From: Polytrichum commune
Lineage: Eukaryota; Streptophyta; Polytrichopsida; Polytrichales; Polytrichaceae
Direction of reading: 5' to 3'
Assembly: GCA_950295325.1 (NCBI GenBank)
Contig: OX485804.1
Coordinates: forward strand, 312,001 to 372,000
DNA: 60,000 bases
Below are positions 35,248 through 46,969 of this stretch, one piece after another. Below the pieces are notes generated by a model. The model saw nothing but the letters and a program-made list of their open reading frames with translations, made no database searches and was not told the DNA's origin. A program made the position numbers and the translations under genes. Position 1 is the first letter of the stretch; each line of letters starts with the position of its first letter.

Positions 35248-37577
35248 AAATCCCAATCATTTTTTCATATTTTCCTTGTAGTGAAAATCAACTCCCTGAC
35301 CTTTTGATGTGTTGTTGCATTATGCAGGTGATAGCCCAGAAACTTGCATTTTAGCAATTTTGTATTTCATGTCTTCTAAGATGCCAACACCTAACGCATA
35401 CTAGAGGTCATTGACCATTGTTCCATGGTAATGTTTGTCGCATGCGTTGAAGTGCATGATGTTCTCATAAACCAACATGCACAAGGAAAGATCGAGATAT
35501 GGTTTTTTCATTACAAAACAACGCAGGCATCCTCTCTTAGTGGAGAAACCACCAACAATTTTGCCCACGCGTTTAACCTTGGCAGGAGTTGATTTTTTCA
35601 TGGAAAGTGTCATACCCCAAAAAAACCTTCTTCCCTTTTTTCTTTTGGATTGTATCTTTTTAATCCTTCATTTTTGGGTGGATTTGAGGAGGGCTTGCAT
35701 GTCCTCTGGCACGAAATCAAACTTGTCCTCTGGACCAAAAGTGCATCGGTGTTTGCTAGTCACACCACCTCACAATGTGGCCCACAAACCTTGACTGACA
35801 TAGAAGGACGTTGATTGGAATAAGAATGGCACACGAACGACAGTGAAAGACAATGTGAAATACATGGATCCTAGAATGCAAGACAAGACAGTGCACTATA
35901 GTGGATAATTGTCATGAACCATAGACTATGGAGGAGGAGAGAACAACAAATTGAACCTTACTACAAGAGCCGTACTGTGTGCATGGGGTGATCTCAACGC
36001 GTTAGGCGTCAAATCTGCATGGGTAAAGAAGGTGATGTTGTTGCCTGAGATGAATCCGTCTAACCTATCCCATAGATTCACAACCAATTTTGAAACCTTG
36101 GTCTACCCTTCCCATTGATGACATGGTCTGTCCATACTAAATCCTCCATGCTAAACACACCAAGAGGAGGATTTTGAACTCTTTCTTGCAAAGCCATAAT
36201 AATATTAACTTGTTGCGCCCGGAATGTTGGCGGGTCAGAATGCTCCAAACCCTCTTGTGGTAACATCAATCCTCCAATGACAACAAGTTGCAATGTTGAA
36301 GCCATTGCTACTTCAAAATGCATTGTTATGGAACCCCTAAACCCTATACCTCCATCAACCTTTCACCAGTAGACGTGTCCAAGCTGTCCTAAACCAACTG
36401 TGCCTATGTGTATTGTGTATGTTGAGGGAAGGTGTTGCAACATTCAATACGATGTCCTTCGCCCAACAAGAGTGTGTGCATAAACAGGGAGAGCCACGTC
36501 ATGGATCTACTAAAAAACAACACGAAAAGGACAAACTCGCCGCCGGTGAACTGTAGTCATTTGGATTTGAGACCTATTTTTTACGGCATGACCGTTTGTA
36601 AAACATATATTGAATGACATAAAGTTGAATGACGTGGGTTAAGTATGTAGGGCTGTTGATGGTGTCCTGCGTCATTCGTATGACGGACGATGGACGGAAC
36701 AGTGGCCCTAAACTCTGTTGAAGTTGCTAGCTCTGTCAACGGACAGGGAGGGTTTTTTTCGTTGGATCTGCCCCTACAATTTCATAGGGGGTACTTAACG
36801 TCCACCGTCTTCTTTAATCTCTCAATCATATTGGAGGTCTCAACCTCTCCAAGTAATGTGGAGGGGGCCTTAGCGGCTGCCACTTGGAATACACTTGAGA
36901 TCTTACAAGTCTCCTCCCTGAGATGAGACCGAATTTATCAGTCGGCGAGCTAATCCCAAAATGTGGATACATTAGCGATCCGAATATCAAAGTAAAACTT
37001 AATCCGAGGTGGTTACTAATATGTTCTAACTTAAGTGCCGACTAGTCTGCAGTAATGCCTTCCTCCTCAAGTCTCAGATCAAAGGCCACCCAGTCATTCT
37101 GGTGATCGATTACAATCTATGTAGTATTGAGTTGAATATTCTTCGGTATCCAGCTGTGTACTTGCAAATTCTGGTGTTGGTTCGTGTGATTCTTGTGCTG
37201 TCGTTTTGATTTCTTGAGTAAGGGCTAGTGTGGTCTGTAATAATCTTCTTGGCTTCCTCACAAGAGACTTGGCGCAATGTCTCTCACGAATTGCCAGGAT
37301 TATTGGGAGTCAGGGTGCTTGTGATCGCCAGGAAGTGGAGATGAGACATTAGGTCAGGGAGGTTCAGGATCATTAGAGAGCATTAACTCAAATGTAAATT
37401 TTGTGACTAGGTAGGTTTTTGAAAAAATTCTGTGTCGAATCCGGCTAGCTCTCAATCCATGTTGTCGAGCTGGGGTTTATTCTTTGCATGTTGTTTTGTG
37501 TCCTTAGCTGTTGGTTTGTATGGCAAAGTGCTTTGACATTCTTACACTTTCCCATCCATAGACAGCATACAGTAAGG
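35248..37577. other. Intergenic DNA upstream of gene B
   Basis: I see no supported gene. A minus-strand frame at 35401-35613 contains GCLRCFVMKKPYLDLSLCML and later FNACDKHYHG. This resembles a Cys-His motif seen in N-termini of some plant transposon-encoded proteins, so it may be a transposon scrap (low confidence). 36.9-37.5 kb should contain gene B's promoter. Confidence 0.4.
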
Positions 37578-40500
37578 ATGGCATGGGCATCAATGAAGCT
37601 CTGTCTGAGAGGTAACGTCCCCCAGAAAGAAATTGACAAGGAGCCGCGGACTGGCTACTTTGGGGTTCACAAGGATAAGAAGGGGAATTTTAGAGTTGAA
37701 GTGAGAGTGACATATAAGCATACACGTACAGGCGAGGACAAAAACATAGGGAAGTTCTTCCGCCGCATCAATCCTCAGGAGAGGGCGGCCTTGGTTGTGG
37801 CAGTGTTTTTGGTTGATGTAATCAGCCATTATGGAGGCCTGAAGTCGTTGCTGGAGGCCGGAGGAGACAAGGATGCGCCGGACATAAAACATCGATGCTT
37901 CCACCAGATTTTCTCAAAATTGCCGAGGCTTCCAGAGAACCTAGTTCAGCTCCTGAACACGTACATCCCGGTCAAAGACAAAGTTCCAAAGGCATACAGA
38001 GACTTCATAGTGACCACATGGAGTGGCCACAAGAACGAGGTTAGTGCTGATCAGCCATAAGAATGAGATGGGGACGGTATGGGGGTACCAATGATGTGAG
38101 GTTTTCCATTTTTATTTTTATTTTTGTTTCTCAAAATTAACTGAATGAGGGCACTAGAAGGGGAGGAAGAATTAATCACCTCTTGGTCGTCGGTTCAATA
38201 TCCACTTCAGCACCGGGACGAAGCACCATTTGCAGGTGAACTTGTATCGACATGTATCTGAGGAAAATGAGTTCCAAGTAGGTTAGTGAATGCAAGATAT
38301 GTGTAAGAATGGAAGGCGGCCCTCAAGTAGGTTAGTCACAGCAACCGCAACATTTAGATGCTTAAGCAGTGGGAGGCGGGTGTGTGCACATATATAAGAA
38401 AGAATGTGGACAGTTTCAGAAAATGACTCCCAAGTAAGCAAGCCACCGTAACTGCAACACTTAGATGCCTGAGGAATGGAACGTGGCTGTGTGCACATGT
38501 ATAAGAGATCAACCTTCTTCAAGGGGACTTCTCCTTTGCACTGGAGCCATGTGGCTGGGGAATACTTCACTATTGTTATGACGTGGATTACTTGGTTTTT
38601 TCTCATTTTGCAAAATGTTTTTGGCATGGGAGAGGGGTACTAGTGCTAATGAATGAAGTATCGACAGGGGACTCAACATCATTGCCTCACAAGTCTAGAT
38701 ACCGAATGGAGATGTCTAATGCAAGACCTTTGATTTGGTGGTTCAATTAAGTAGACGTTGTGGTCAAGTTTAAGGAAGATTTGTACTTGGATTAATGGGT
38801 AGATGGAATTCAGAAGGTTCAACCATATCCTGCACTAGAATTGAGCTGAACCTTGAATTGTTTTATGTGCTATTGACCAGGTCAAATATTTCACAGGTAT
38901 CAATTTTATTGGCAATGTCATCACGAGGTTTATAATAAAATTCCTTTAACATCATACTTGAATGTGGCAGTTATCAGTGTGCCGATGGAGGATGTTGAAT
39001 GAGTACGTAAGTATGTCATAGCAAGATTTGCTTTGAAGTGGCCAACTAATAATCAAGATGTGGGATGAGGGCTCATGTAGGTGCTGCAGTTATTTGACAT
39101 ATGTGTAGCAGCGCAACGCCTGCATCCACTTGAACAAGGGTTAACTCAAACAGTAACATCAATAGCTTTCCATGGGGAACGAGAGCCATTAACAGAGGAG
39201 ATGGAAATAGACGACGTAGGATCTTCCAGCAGAACACTTCAAGAACAAGTGGATCCCAAGCATCCCCATGACAGTGTCCTGAGGGTTCTTGTGCAGAGGA
39301 CGCAGGAGCTCACCCTTGAAAATAAGAGGCTGAAGGTTTCTGACCGTAAGAATAAGAAGATCATAGATGAGTTGAGGTCGCAGCTTAGCTTTAAGCGGAG
39401 CAGCAATATGTGTTGCATTCGCTGCAACACAACCATCGATCAAAACCAGGTTCGGGACTTGATTTGACCATTGTAAAGCATGGGTAGAGTTGTTTTTGTT
39501 GTTACCAGTTGGTAACTTTTCATGCAACTGAATATTCTTGGTCCCACTCTAGTTCCTCTTATACTACACTCTTTAGAAGAGGAACTCAGTATCACATGGC
39601 TGTGGATTGCAGGGGCTCTGGTCCACTCACATTGACAAATGTCTGAGTGGCACTTCTCCTGTAACACGTGCCGAGGCTGATAAAATACCTTCAGAAATTC
39701 CATGTGAAGAATTTCCTATGGAGGAAGAAATGACTCCACATTTTGAGATCCCTCTAGGTAATCTCTTTTCTACCTTCATTTCCTCAAGGTTTACTTTGAC
39801 ATTCAATGGCCTTGGAGGTAGATGCACATGGTGAGATTGCTAGTGTCCTATGTCTTTTCTTCTTTTGTTTGTTTATTTGTTTCTTTGTTTCTTTTTCTTT
39901 TTCTTTCTCTATTTTGTTGTTTTCCTCTCCAAGTCCTGCTCGATGTCAGTGTATTTTTGTGTTATCTAGGTCATACTCATCCTATAGCAACACTTAGTGT
40001 TTCTTTGATAGATTATTTGAAAATCAGAATGCATGTGTGAATCAGTTTATTTTTTTCCTCGACTCAATAGTTTCCACATTGAGCAGATATCGATTGGGAG
40101 TATCTTTGCAGTCAAGATGGTGAACAATCTCCTTTCTCAATGGTCTTACCAGCAGGTGAACACTACACTTCATTAGCCATTTGAAAGTTGAGTACTTATC
40201 TTTCTGTGGTTCCAGCTGATTACATCATTTATTATAACTGAGGAGGATGCCAATCATCCCTACTGCAGTGTCTGTGGTGTCTACCTTTCAAGAGAGTGCT
40301 CCATTCAACTGAATCCATTTCCATACATTTTGTAATCTTATTTTTTTAAAGAAAAAAACTGGTAGTTTGCATACGGGGGTTCAATGTTGTTGGAGGTGGT
40401 TGGACACGATGATAGTACTACCATAGTGTGCTCTAGTCTGCAATCAAGTCTTCTGCTAAGTTCTGCTGGTTGAAAAAGTGTTTGTTAGTAACCTCGTTGA

Positions 40501-41106
40501 TAGCCCACCCATTCTATAAGGTCATTGTGAATATGATTGCAAATGTTTTCTATTTGGAAAAACAATCTAGCATGCACGTGCCTAGAAGATGATATGTTGT
40601 TCATATTGAGCAGTTTTGGAGCATCCTGGTCATTTCCTCGGTGACATACCTGCTGGTAATGCCGATTATTACTACACTTTTGTACCTCTTCAAATATAAG
40701 TATCTATTTGTGGTTTCAGTGGGTGTGGTCCCATAACTATTATAAATGGGACCATGCTAATATTCCATGGTCTTTAATTTATCCCTAATTTGGTTTGACG
40801 TCACTACTGTTCAAGAAAGTGCTCCTTTCATTTGTTTCATTCCTCTACACATACTTACTATTTATTGAAAATATAAATTGGTACAGACTGGCTACCATGC
40901 AGTCTGCCATCGAATCTACTTGCCTATGGAAACTTAGTCTATCTCATTCTTGAAGTCCAGCTAGCAAGTCTTGCTTGACATATGTGTAGATGTTGTAAGA
41001 CATCGGTAAGTCGCTCCTATTTGGTGACGATGATAATGTTGACAAAAAGTTGTATTCTTGTTTGTAATTAGCAGATCTTACAAAAAACGATCTCTGTGAA
41101 TTGTGA
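37578..41106 (+). CDS. Gene B: AP2-like domain plus coiled coil, paralogue of gene A
   Basis: Six exons are modelled: 37578-38039, 39081-39449, 39613-39757, 40087-40155, 40614-40655 and 41075 to a TGA at 41104-41106, about 372 residues. The family is not recognised. Residues 26-87 (GYFGVHKDKKGNFRVEVRV, then NIGKFFRRI, ERAALVVAVFLVDVISHYGG) follow the AP2/ERF pattern better than gene A does. Exon 2 has a coiled coil and a Cys pair (MCCIRCNTT). Exon 3 is 145 nt, exactly as in gene A, and encodes IDKCLSG...EADKIPSE against gene A's IDECLRH...EANKIPTV. Exon order, phases and even donor starts (GTTAGT/GTTATT, GTAATC/GTAATT) are shared. Exon 6 is 43 nt and reaches a stop; in gene A the equivalent exon is 60 nt and stays open. 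The start chosen is the ATG just before the region alignable with gene A; an in-frame ATG exists at 37488. Confidence 0.68.
38325..38511. repeat. Direct repeat in gene B intron 1
   Basis: About 78 bp at 38325-38402 recurs at 38434-38511, sharing 'gcaacacttagatgc'-type and 'tgtgtgcacatgtataagag'-type blocks with substitutions. The offset is 109 bp. Its function is unknown. Confidence 0.7.
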
Positions 41107-42109
41107 GCCTGGTGCTGGTAAGACCTCTTGCCCATCTTTTGTACTCATCCTGTTAGGACTATTGTTGTGAACCTTAATAGGATGTAATCTTGCTGTAAGA
41201 GTTGTACGTAGTCAAAGCTGTGCTTGTTAGGCTTTGTTAAGCCTTTGGCTAGAGTCCACACATTTGGAGTCCCTGAAACACTTTCATGCACAAGGTCTAA
41301 TTTCATCACCTATATTAGTTGTTCCATGACATTCGGTATTCACATTATTGAAGTTCACACTGAAAGGCCGTCCTTTATATTCACATTGACAGACTTAAGA
41401 TCAACACCATTCATAAAGTTGCTTTTTATGATTGACGTGGTTCACATGAATGAAAAGGAGACCCAGCAACATCCTTACAAATGGAGTGAGTTCTTTTGGG
41501 GGTTCTAGCTCTACTGCCAAAGTTCAAGTATCCACAACTCAGAAAGCTCTTAACTGGGCCTGCAAGGAGTTTATGAGTTGGGTGCATGGCAGTATTTTAT
41601 ACTTTTAAATTCAATGGAAAGTATTCAAGTATCTATTGTCATTGGACGAGATATTTAACTTTTGACCATGCACAGCATTCAAAAAAGAACCTGATATAGT
41701 AAAACAATGAAAGGCTACCTCATTGTTTGCAAGATGCATGTCGATCTTCCATATGTTATGTCTAACTTGTTAACTATGCTGCAAAAACTACACTAAATTT
41801 GGTTAAATAGTGTTATTGAAACTATTTTTAATTATCTCATGTAGAGTTGGTGTAATAAAAAGACGTTGTGGTAATGTTGCTAATATTTTTGATTTGTAGA
41901 TGCCATGAAGTCCAATGTAGCATCAGTGACTTGTAGAAAAGTGCGCACAATTCAGTGACTTCTACATACTAGATCAGTTTGGAATGATAGCCCAGACTTG
42001 CTTAGTGGCCAAGTGTGACAAGTGTCAACATGTTGACACTAATTGTTGTTGCCTGAAATTGAAAATGAATCTGTTTGGTTTGTGACACTAATTAACCAAA
42101 CAAGGAGGG
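41107..42109. other. Intergenic DNA between gene B and the composite element
   Basis: I see no supported gene. The frame at 41224-41508 is unrecognised. A further small exon of gene B (equivalent to gene A exons 7-8) could lie here, but I found no convincing match. Confidence 0.45.
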
Positions 42110-43485
42110 CTACACCCTTTATGGTATGTAGTGTCACATGCGTAATAGTGTCACTTACTTTAATATGAAGTCTCTCCTAGGTCACATCAATAGTGACCTT
42201 GGTTGACCATGCGTGTCACCACATGACACTTGTCATTTGCATGCTCAGTAATTTCTTCCTCTTTTCATTGTTTGTTGTCTCTTTGCCTCTTTGTTTTGCA
42301 GGGTTAAAGCATCTCCACATGAAGCACTTTGGAATTCCAAGCGATCTCTTGCCCTCATACTTCCTTTAAGTGCTGAAACCACCATGGTGAGTTCGAATTA
42401 TTCCATTGCTGCCAAAAATTACGAAACCCTAAATTGTGTGTTTCTGTAAAGTGATGTTTGCTTCTAGAGTGATGTACATGGCACTTCTAACTCCACAAAC
42501 ACTTTGTTGGTGAAGTGGATGATGTAGGGTCTCAACAGCTACCACCAGTTCCAACAACTCCAGAGGAATATTGCTCCTTTCTGAGGTTTTTCTTGCAAAT
42601 TTTGTACAATATGTTAACACAAAAGTGGATGGACATGGGTTGTCTTATGCCAAGAAAATCATGATTTGTTGCAGCTTCTCTTTAGATGTCAATGGCATTT
42701 GACATATAGGACAATTGTTCCCACATCTTCCAGAGATTGTTAGAAATAATGGAGCACATTTTGATGGCAAACCTGCCCCTGAAATTCTTGCCTAGATTAT
42801 CCCTTGTTATGTTGGAAGTTTTTTGATCTCTTCACATGTTTGTTGGCAAATGAAGCATGTCTCGTTGCTGATATTGGATTATTATTCTCACATTCCATCT
42901 TGTAAATGAAATGCGTTTTGTTTGTGCAATCTATTTGCACACATGAATAGTGTGCTAAGAACTTGAACACAATGTAGGCATGATTATGGTTGTATTAAGT
43001 GCAATGTTTTGTGTATGCAACGATGTATGGATTTTTATTTTCAAGATGCCGTCATCGATTCAATTTCTACATTGTCAATAAAATTTGTGCATGGCCTAAT
43101 TGTATTCTAATTACGAATTGTTGGATTACCAAGTTGCTATGCTTGTCATATTTGGAAGTTGTCATTCATGTGGTCACATTTTCTTGCATACTAAAATACA
43201 AAACTATTATCTCAAGTATCCGAATACACTATGCTAACACTAGGGTAGCTGAAATTGTAGTGAAAACAATCATTGGTAGCTAGTTTGTGCAATATCGGGT
43301 GTAGTATTGATGGCCAAGTCGAAAGCTCGGTGCTATGATGATGTTCAATGTTTTAGCGACATAGAGTGATGTGAGGGTGAGTGTCTTCATTGTGGATGAT
43401 GCATACCAAATGCAAAATACACTGATGAAGGGTGGGTGTATTGAGTTTGGAATGCACCTCTCCGTCCCATCATGGGTGATGGTTC

Positions 43486-45261
43486 ATGTTTATGGAGCTT
43501 ATGTATAGGTGTTGCTTGGTGGACAAAGGAGCAGATATCCACGTCATCTCTACCATACCACCTCATACCATACAATATAAACCCACGCCAGAATGGCCAC
43601 AATATTACCAATATACGGAACCATCACTCACATCCATCATATACATACACAACCAACTAACCCCAACACTGCACCAACAATTCCCAAACAATCTAAATAG
43701 AGTCCTAAAAAGAATTACCAACACCCACATAGACATCCATCCCATTCAACCCACTCCCAACAATTATCACATTAAATTTTCCAAAACATGGAAAACCGCT
43801 CCCATAAACCACACCATCCCCCCCAACAACAACATAACACTACCCCTACTTCCCGCATACGACCACATACACCCCCTCAAATACCACCCACAACAATGCA
43901 TATATACGGACGGGTCCTTCATCCCACCTTCCAAAAATTCCGAGGGACAAATAGTCGGCAATATCGCGGGCTCAGGGGTATACAGTCCCAACAATAATAC
44001 CCAAATAGCCGAAAGATTACCAGGATATCCCAATATTCTAAGAGCCGAGCTCAACGCCATACTTATAGCCATAAAAACTATACAAACCACCCAAACAGAC
44101 ACACATATATTCACAGACAGCCTCAACAACATCTACCTAATAAACAACCACATCCAACACCCAACATCTCAACACCACCACCCCGATAAACTACTCATCG
44201 CAGCCATCGTTCAACAAATATATTGGACCCCACACATGATACACATACACAAAGTACGCGCACACACGGGAATTAGAGGCAATGAAATGGCGGACGCACT
44301 AGCCAACGAAGGGACACTCAAAGACAAACCGGAAAACACACCACACATACACATAGCACACACTACCCCCTATTGGCTAGCAACCTCCCCCACGGCTACA
44401 CATGATGGAGCCATCCGCAACCTCCACACATTCATAATGAAAGATCATGAAAATCGAGAAACTTCACTAGCCAAACAAAAATTCCCATACGTAGCCAAAT
44501 GGCTCTCGAATGAAGAAATCAATCAAAAACTCTCCAACCATTTTTGGAAACATGATAAAATACCCGACACACAAATTACCCAAACTCTAAAATTTAGATA
44601 TGCCCAATACATGGGTAACCATAGGAAAAATATATTTTGGCCCCTTAAATACCAAAACCCCAACTGCACACTATGTCGCACCAATGATAGAGACACATGG
44701 CCACATCTATTATCCACATGCGAACACCCATACCTAAAAGGCCTACGAATCGCAAGACACAATAAAGCAACCCACCTCATTGCCCAAACTCTACAAGCCA
44801 ATAAAAACACCAGGTTCTTCACACTGACCAATGCGGGCAAATTACCCAACCAACCCCAAGACCAAACAATTCCCAACTGGCTCCTCCAATGTATATGCAC
44901 GCAAACACCATGTCATTGTCAAGCCAAATTAAGACCAGACATAATGTGCATTATCGGAGCCCCCAACCAAACGCAAACTCCAATACTACCCTCCCCAAGC
45001 CACACCGTACAATTCATTGAATTCACCTACTGCCACGATAGATTCCCCGAACAAGCCCGCACACACAAACACAACAAATATGACCCGCTAATTACCACAC
45101 TAAGAGCTAACGGATGGAATACCAACCCCCTCATTACTATCACCGCAGGAGTAAGAGGTGCTATATATTCACGAAAACTCCATCGAACAACTAACCAACC
45201 TGAAAATCCCCAAATCCCACATCAAAACCCTCATGAAAAACATACACCAAAATGCCATTAA
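43486..45261 (+). CDS. LINE ORF2 C-terminal part with RNase H domain
   Basis: A 591-codon open frame, of which the first 13 or so codons come from the flanking element. The RNase H catalytic set is visible: D142 (YTDGS), E188 (RAELNAI), D211 (FTDSL), H260 (RAHTG) and D270 (NEMADALA). A CX2C...H...C cluster follows (C394, C397, H407, C412) in TLCRTNDRDTWPHLLSTCEH, then RIARHNKATH, as in LINE-type reverse transcriptase proteins. The reverse transcriptase domain itself is missing. The coding strand is strikingly A- and C-rich and poor in G and T, unlike its surroundings. The full open frame suggests a recent insertion, though the truncated copy cannot move by itself. Confidence 0.85.
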   Translation: MFMELMYRCCLVDKGADIHVISTIPPHTIQYKPTPEWPQYYQYTEPSLTSIIYIHNQLTPTLHQQFPNNLNRVLKRITNTHIDIHPIQPTPNNYHIKFSKTWKTAPINHTIPPNNNITLPLLPAYDHIHPLKYHPQQCIYTDGSFIPPSKNSEGQIVGNIAGSGVYSPNNNTQIAERLPGYPNILRAELNAILIAIKTIQTTQTDTHIFTDSLNNIYLINNHIQHPTSQHHHPDKLLIAAIVQQIYWTPHMIHIHKVRAHTGIRGNEMADALANEGTLKDKPENTPHIHIAHTTPYWLATSPTATHDGAIRNLHTFIMKDHENRETSLAKQKFPYVAKWLSNEEINQKLSNHFWKHDKIPDTQITQTLKFRYAQYMGNHRKNIFWPLKYQNPNCTLCRTNDRDTWPHLLSTCEHPYLKGLRIARHNKATHLIAQTLQANKNTRFFTLTNAGKLPNQPQDQTIPNWLLQCICTQTPCHCQAKLRPDIMCIIGAPNQTQTPILPSPSHTVQFIEFTYCHDRFPEQARTHKHNKYDPLITTLRANGWNTNPLITITAGVRGAIYSRKLHRTTNQPENPQIPHQNPHEKHTPKCH

Positions 45262-45486
45262 ATACCTTACCTATTTGGTCTTAAATAAAAGGAAACTTGA
45301 CAACAAACAAAACCCTATCCCACCACCATAAGGTGGAAACTATCTTGCACTACACCAGAGCCCACCTCCCACAGGAGGCATAACACCCAATATTGCATCT
45401 CGGACTCCTGAGATCAATATAGGGTTAATGGGCTCACATTCACGCTGGTATGCATAATACGGGCGTTATCTTTTCTTTTCTTTTCT
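43524..45486 (+). mobile_element. 5'-truncated LINE insertion
   Basis: The 1963-bp insertion is flanked by a perfect 14-bp direct repeat TGTTGCTTGGTGGA (43510-43523 and 45487-45500), the signature of target-primed reverse transcription. It is 5'-truncated: only the RNase H and C-terminal part of the second ORF remains. Its 3' end carries a (TTTTC)3-type tail rather than poly(A). It landed at the first unit of a 64-bp minisatellite. Confidence 0.85.
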
Positions 45487-45487
45487 T

Positions 45488-45705
45488 GTTGCTTGGTGGA
45501 TGTTGGGTAGATTGTGGGTGCTACTGGGTTGTTGTTGGGTGAGTCTTGGGTGTTGCTTGGTGGATGTTGGGTGGATCTTAGGTGCTACCAGGTTGGTGTT
45601 GGGTGGTTGTTGGAAGCTATTTGGCGGATGTTGGGTAGTTCGTGGGTGTTGCCCAGTTGGTATTGGGTGGGTCTTGGGTGTTGCTTGGTGAATGTTGGGT
45701 AACAC
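45488..45705. repeat. 64-bp minisatellite (TTGGGT-rich)
   Basis: About 3.4 copies of a 64-bp unit; 'ttggtgga'-type anchors lie at 45493, 45557, 45621 and 45685. Each unit seems to consist of two related 32-bp halves rich in 'gttgggtg'. The open frames on both strands are repeat artefacts. Confidence 0.9.
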
Positions 45706-45884
45706 GTGATGATAATTAGTAGTATTATATACATAGATTGTGAAATTTTAAAAATGAAATTTTAAATAGACATTTATATGTGACAACATTCAACATGCAA
45801 CATTGAGCTTGTGTTGCCTCATTTTGTTGAAATGTCCTTGAAGTTATCTACCTATGTAAGCATTCAAAAAACCTACAATATTTA

Positions 45885-46215
45885 ACACTTTTGCTTCAAA
45901 AATGTATCAAATATTCAACATCATCATACATTAGACCTCTTGTACCTTCAAAAAACTGAAACCCACAAAAATAAAGTTCTTGTACATCAACAATTGAACA
46001 TCACCATACATTTGACCTTCTACACGTTTTTAAGGCCAAAACTCACAAAAACAAAGCTCTTGGGCTTCAAAATATGCCTCAAACATTTAAAATCAGCATG
46101 CATTTGACCTCCTAAGCCTTCAAAAGACCTAAATCTACAAAACTAAAGCACTTGGGCTTCTAAATATGTACCAACAATTGAACATCAACATACATTGACC
46201 TCCTACACCTGCAAA
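45885..46215. repeat. Diverged tandem repeat of about 92 bp
   Basis: Blocks such as 'cttgggcttcaaaatatg', 'aacaattgaacatca' and 'catacatttgacct' recur about every 81-92 bp, three to four times, with many substitutions. The region is inside copy B of the TIR element. Confidence 0.7.
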
Positions 46216-46969
46216 ATAAATAATATTTGCCTAACATGTGCGTCAAGGGCAAGTGGGGAGGGAGGGAGAATAACCACAATAGAAGGGAGGGAGATAGATG
46301 ATAGAATTTAATTATGAAGGTTTAGGGTTTAGGTGTTGAAGTTTTTCTTAGTATGCCACGCATAGGATACCACCCTCTACCAATCGAGGAGAAATGGTGT
46401 TCAGTAAAGTAAATGTTAGCAAAGTCCCAAAAAGTGGACATGTAGAGGGTGACAACCATACCCACAAATGGTGGACGGCAACCTACACAGGGCAACCACC
46501 AAGACCAATACAAATTGCAACTAGGAAACGGCAACCTACATGTCACCCTCCACTAAATAAGTGTACCAAACCCACAAAAATGTCTACTACAGTGCTACTG
46601 AAATGGTGGTGCTTAGCCAAACAAGTTGGCATTGCAACCAAATCAACCAAAAACCAAGTCAAACCAAATCAAACCCAAAATGGGTTGTCATCACCCACAT
46701 TCCAACAAAAACAATAGTCGAAATGGCGGTTTTAGTCATAACGGTAGTGGACATGGCCGCTACCCACACTGTGGCACAAGGTTGATTTGGACACAATTTC
46801 CTCTAATATAATTATCATAATGTAAAACATTTTGCACTCCAAAGAGTTACAATCATGACAAATAATAGCATGTTGATATTTAACGGTGTAACACTTTGAG
46901 ACCTCTAAGCATCTCGTTTAGGCCCTTTGTAAATAGTGTACATGACACTAAATACCAAAAATGGTGTAG

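Larger units (their letters stand above)
42110..46969. mobile_element. TIR element copy B (CTACACC family), host of a LINE
   Basis: The left end CTACACCCTTTATGGTATGT and the reverse complement of the right end (CTACACCATTTTTGGTATTT) form an imperfect inverted repeat of about 27 bp that continues into AGTGTCA on both sides. The whole is 4860 bp, or about 2.9 kb without the nested LINE and its target duplication. The left 360 bp and right 120 bp are shared with copy A at 26652-28097. I see no transposase and no clear target duplication, so the superfamily is open. Confidence 0.6.

Noticed and set aside
45466-45705. Several overlapping open frames on both strands
   Set aside because: They are produced by the 64-bp minisatellite, which is open in several frames.
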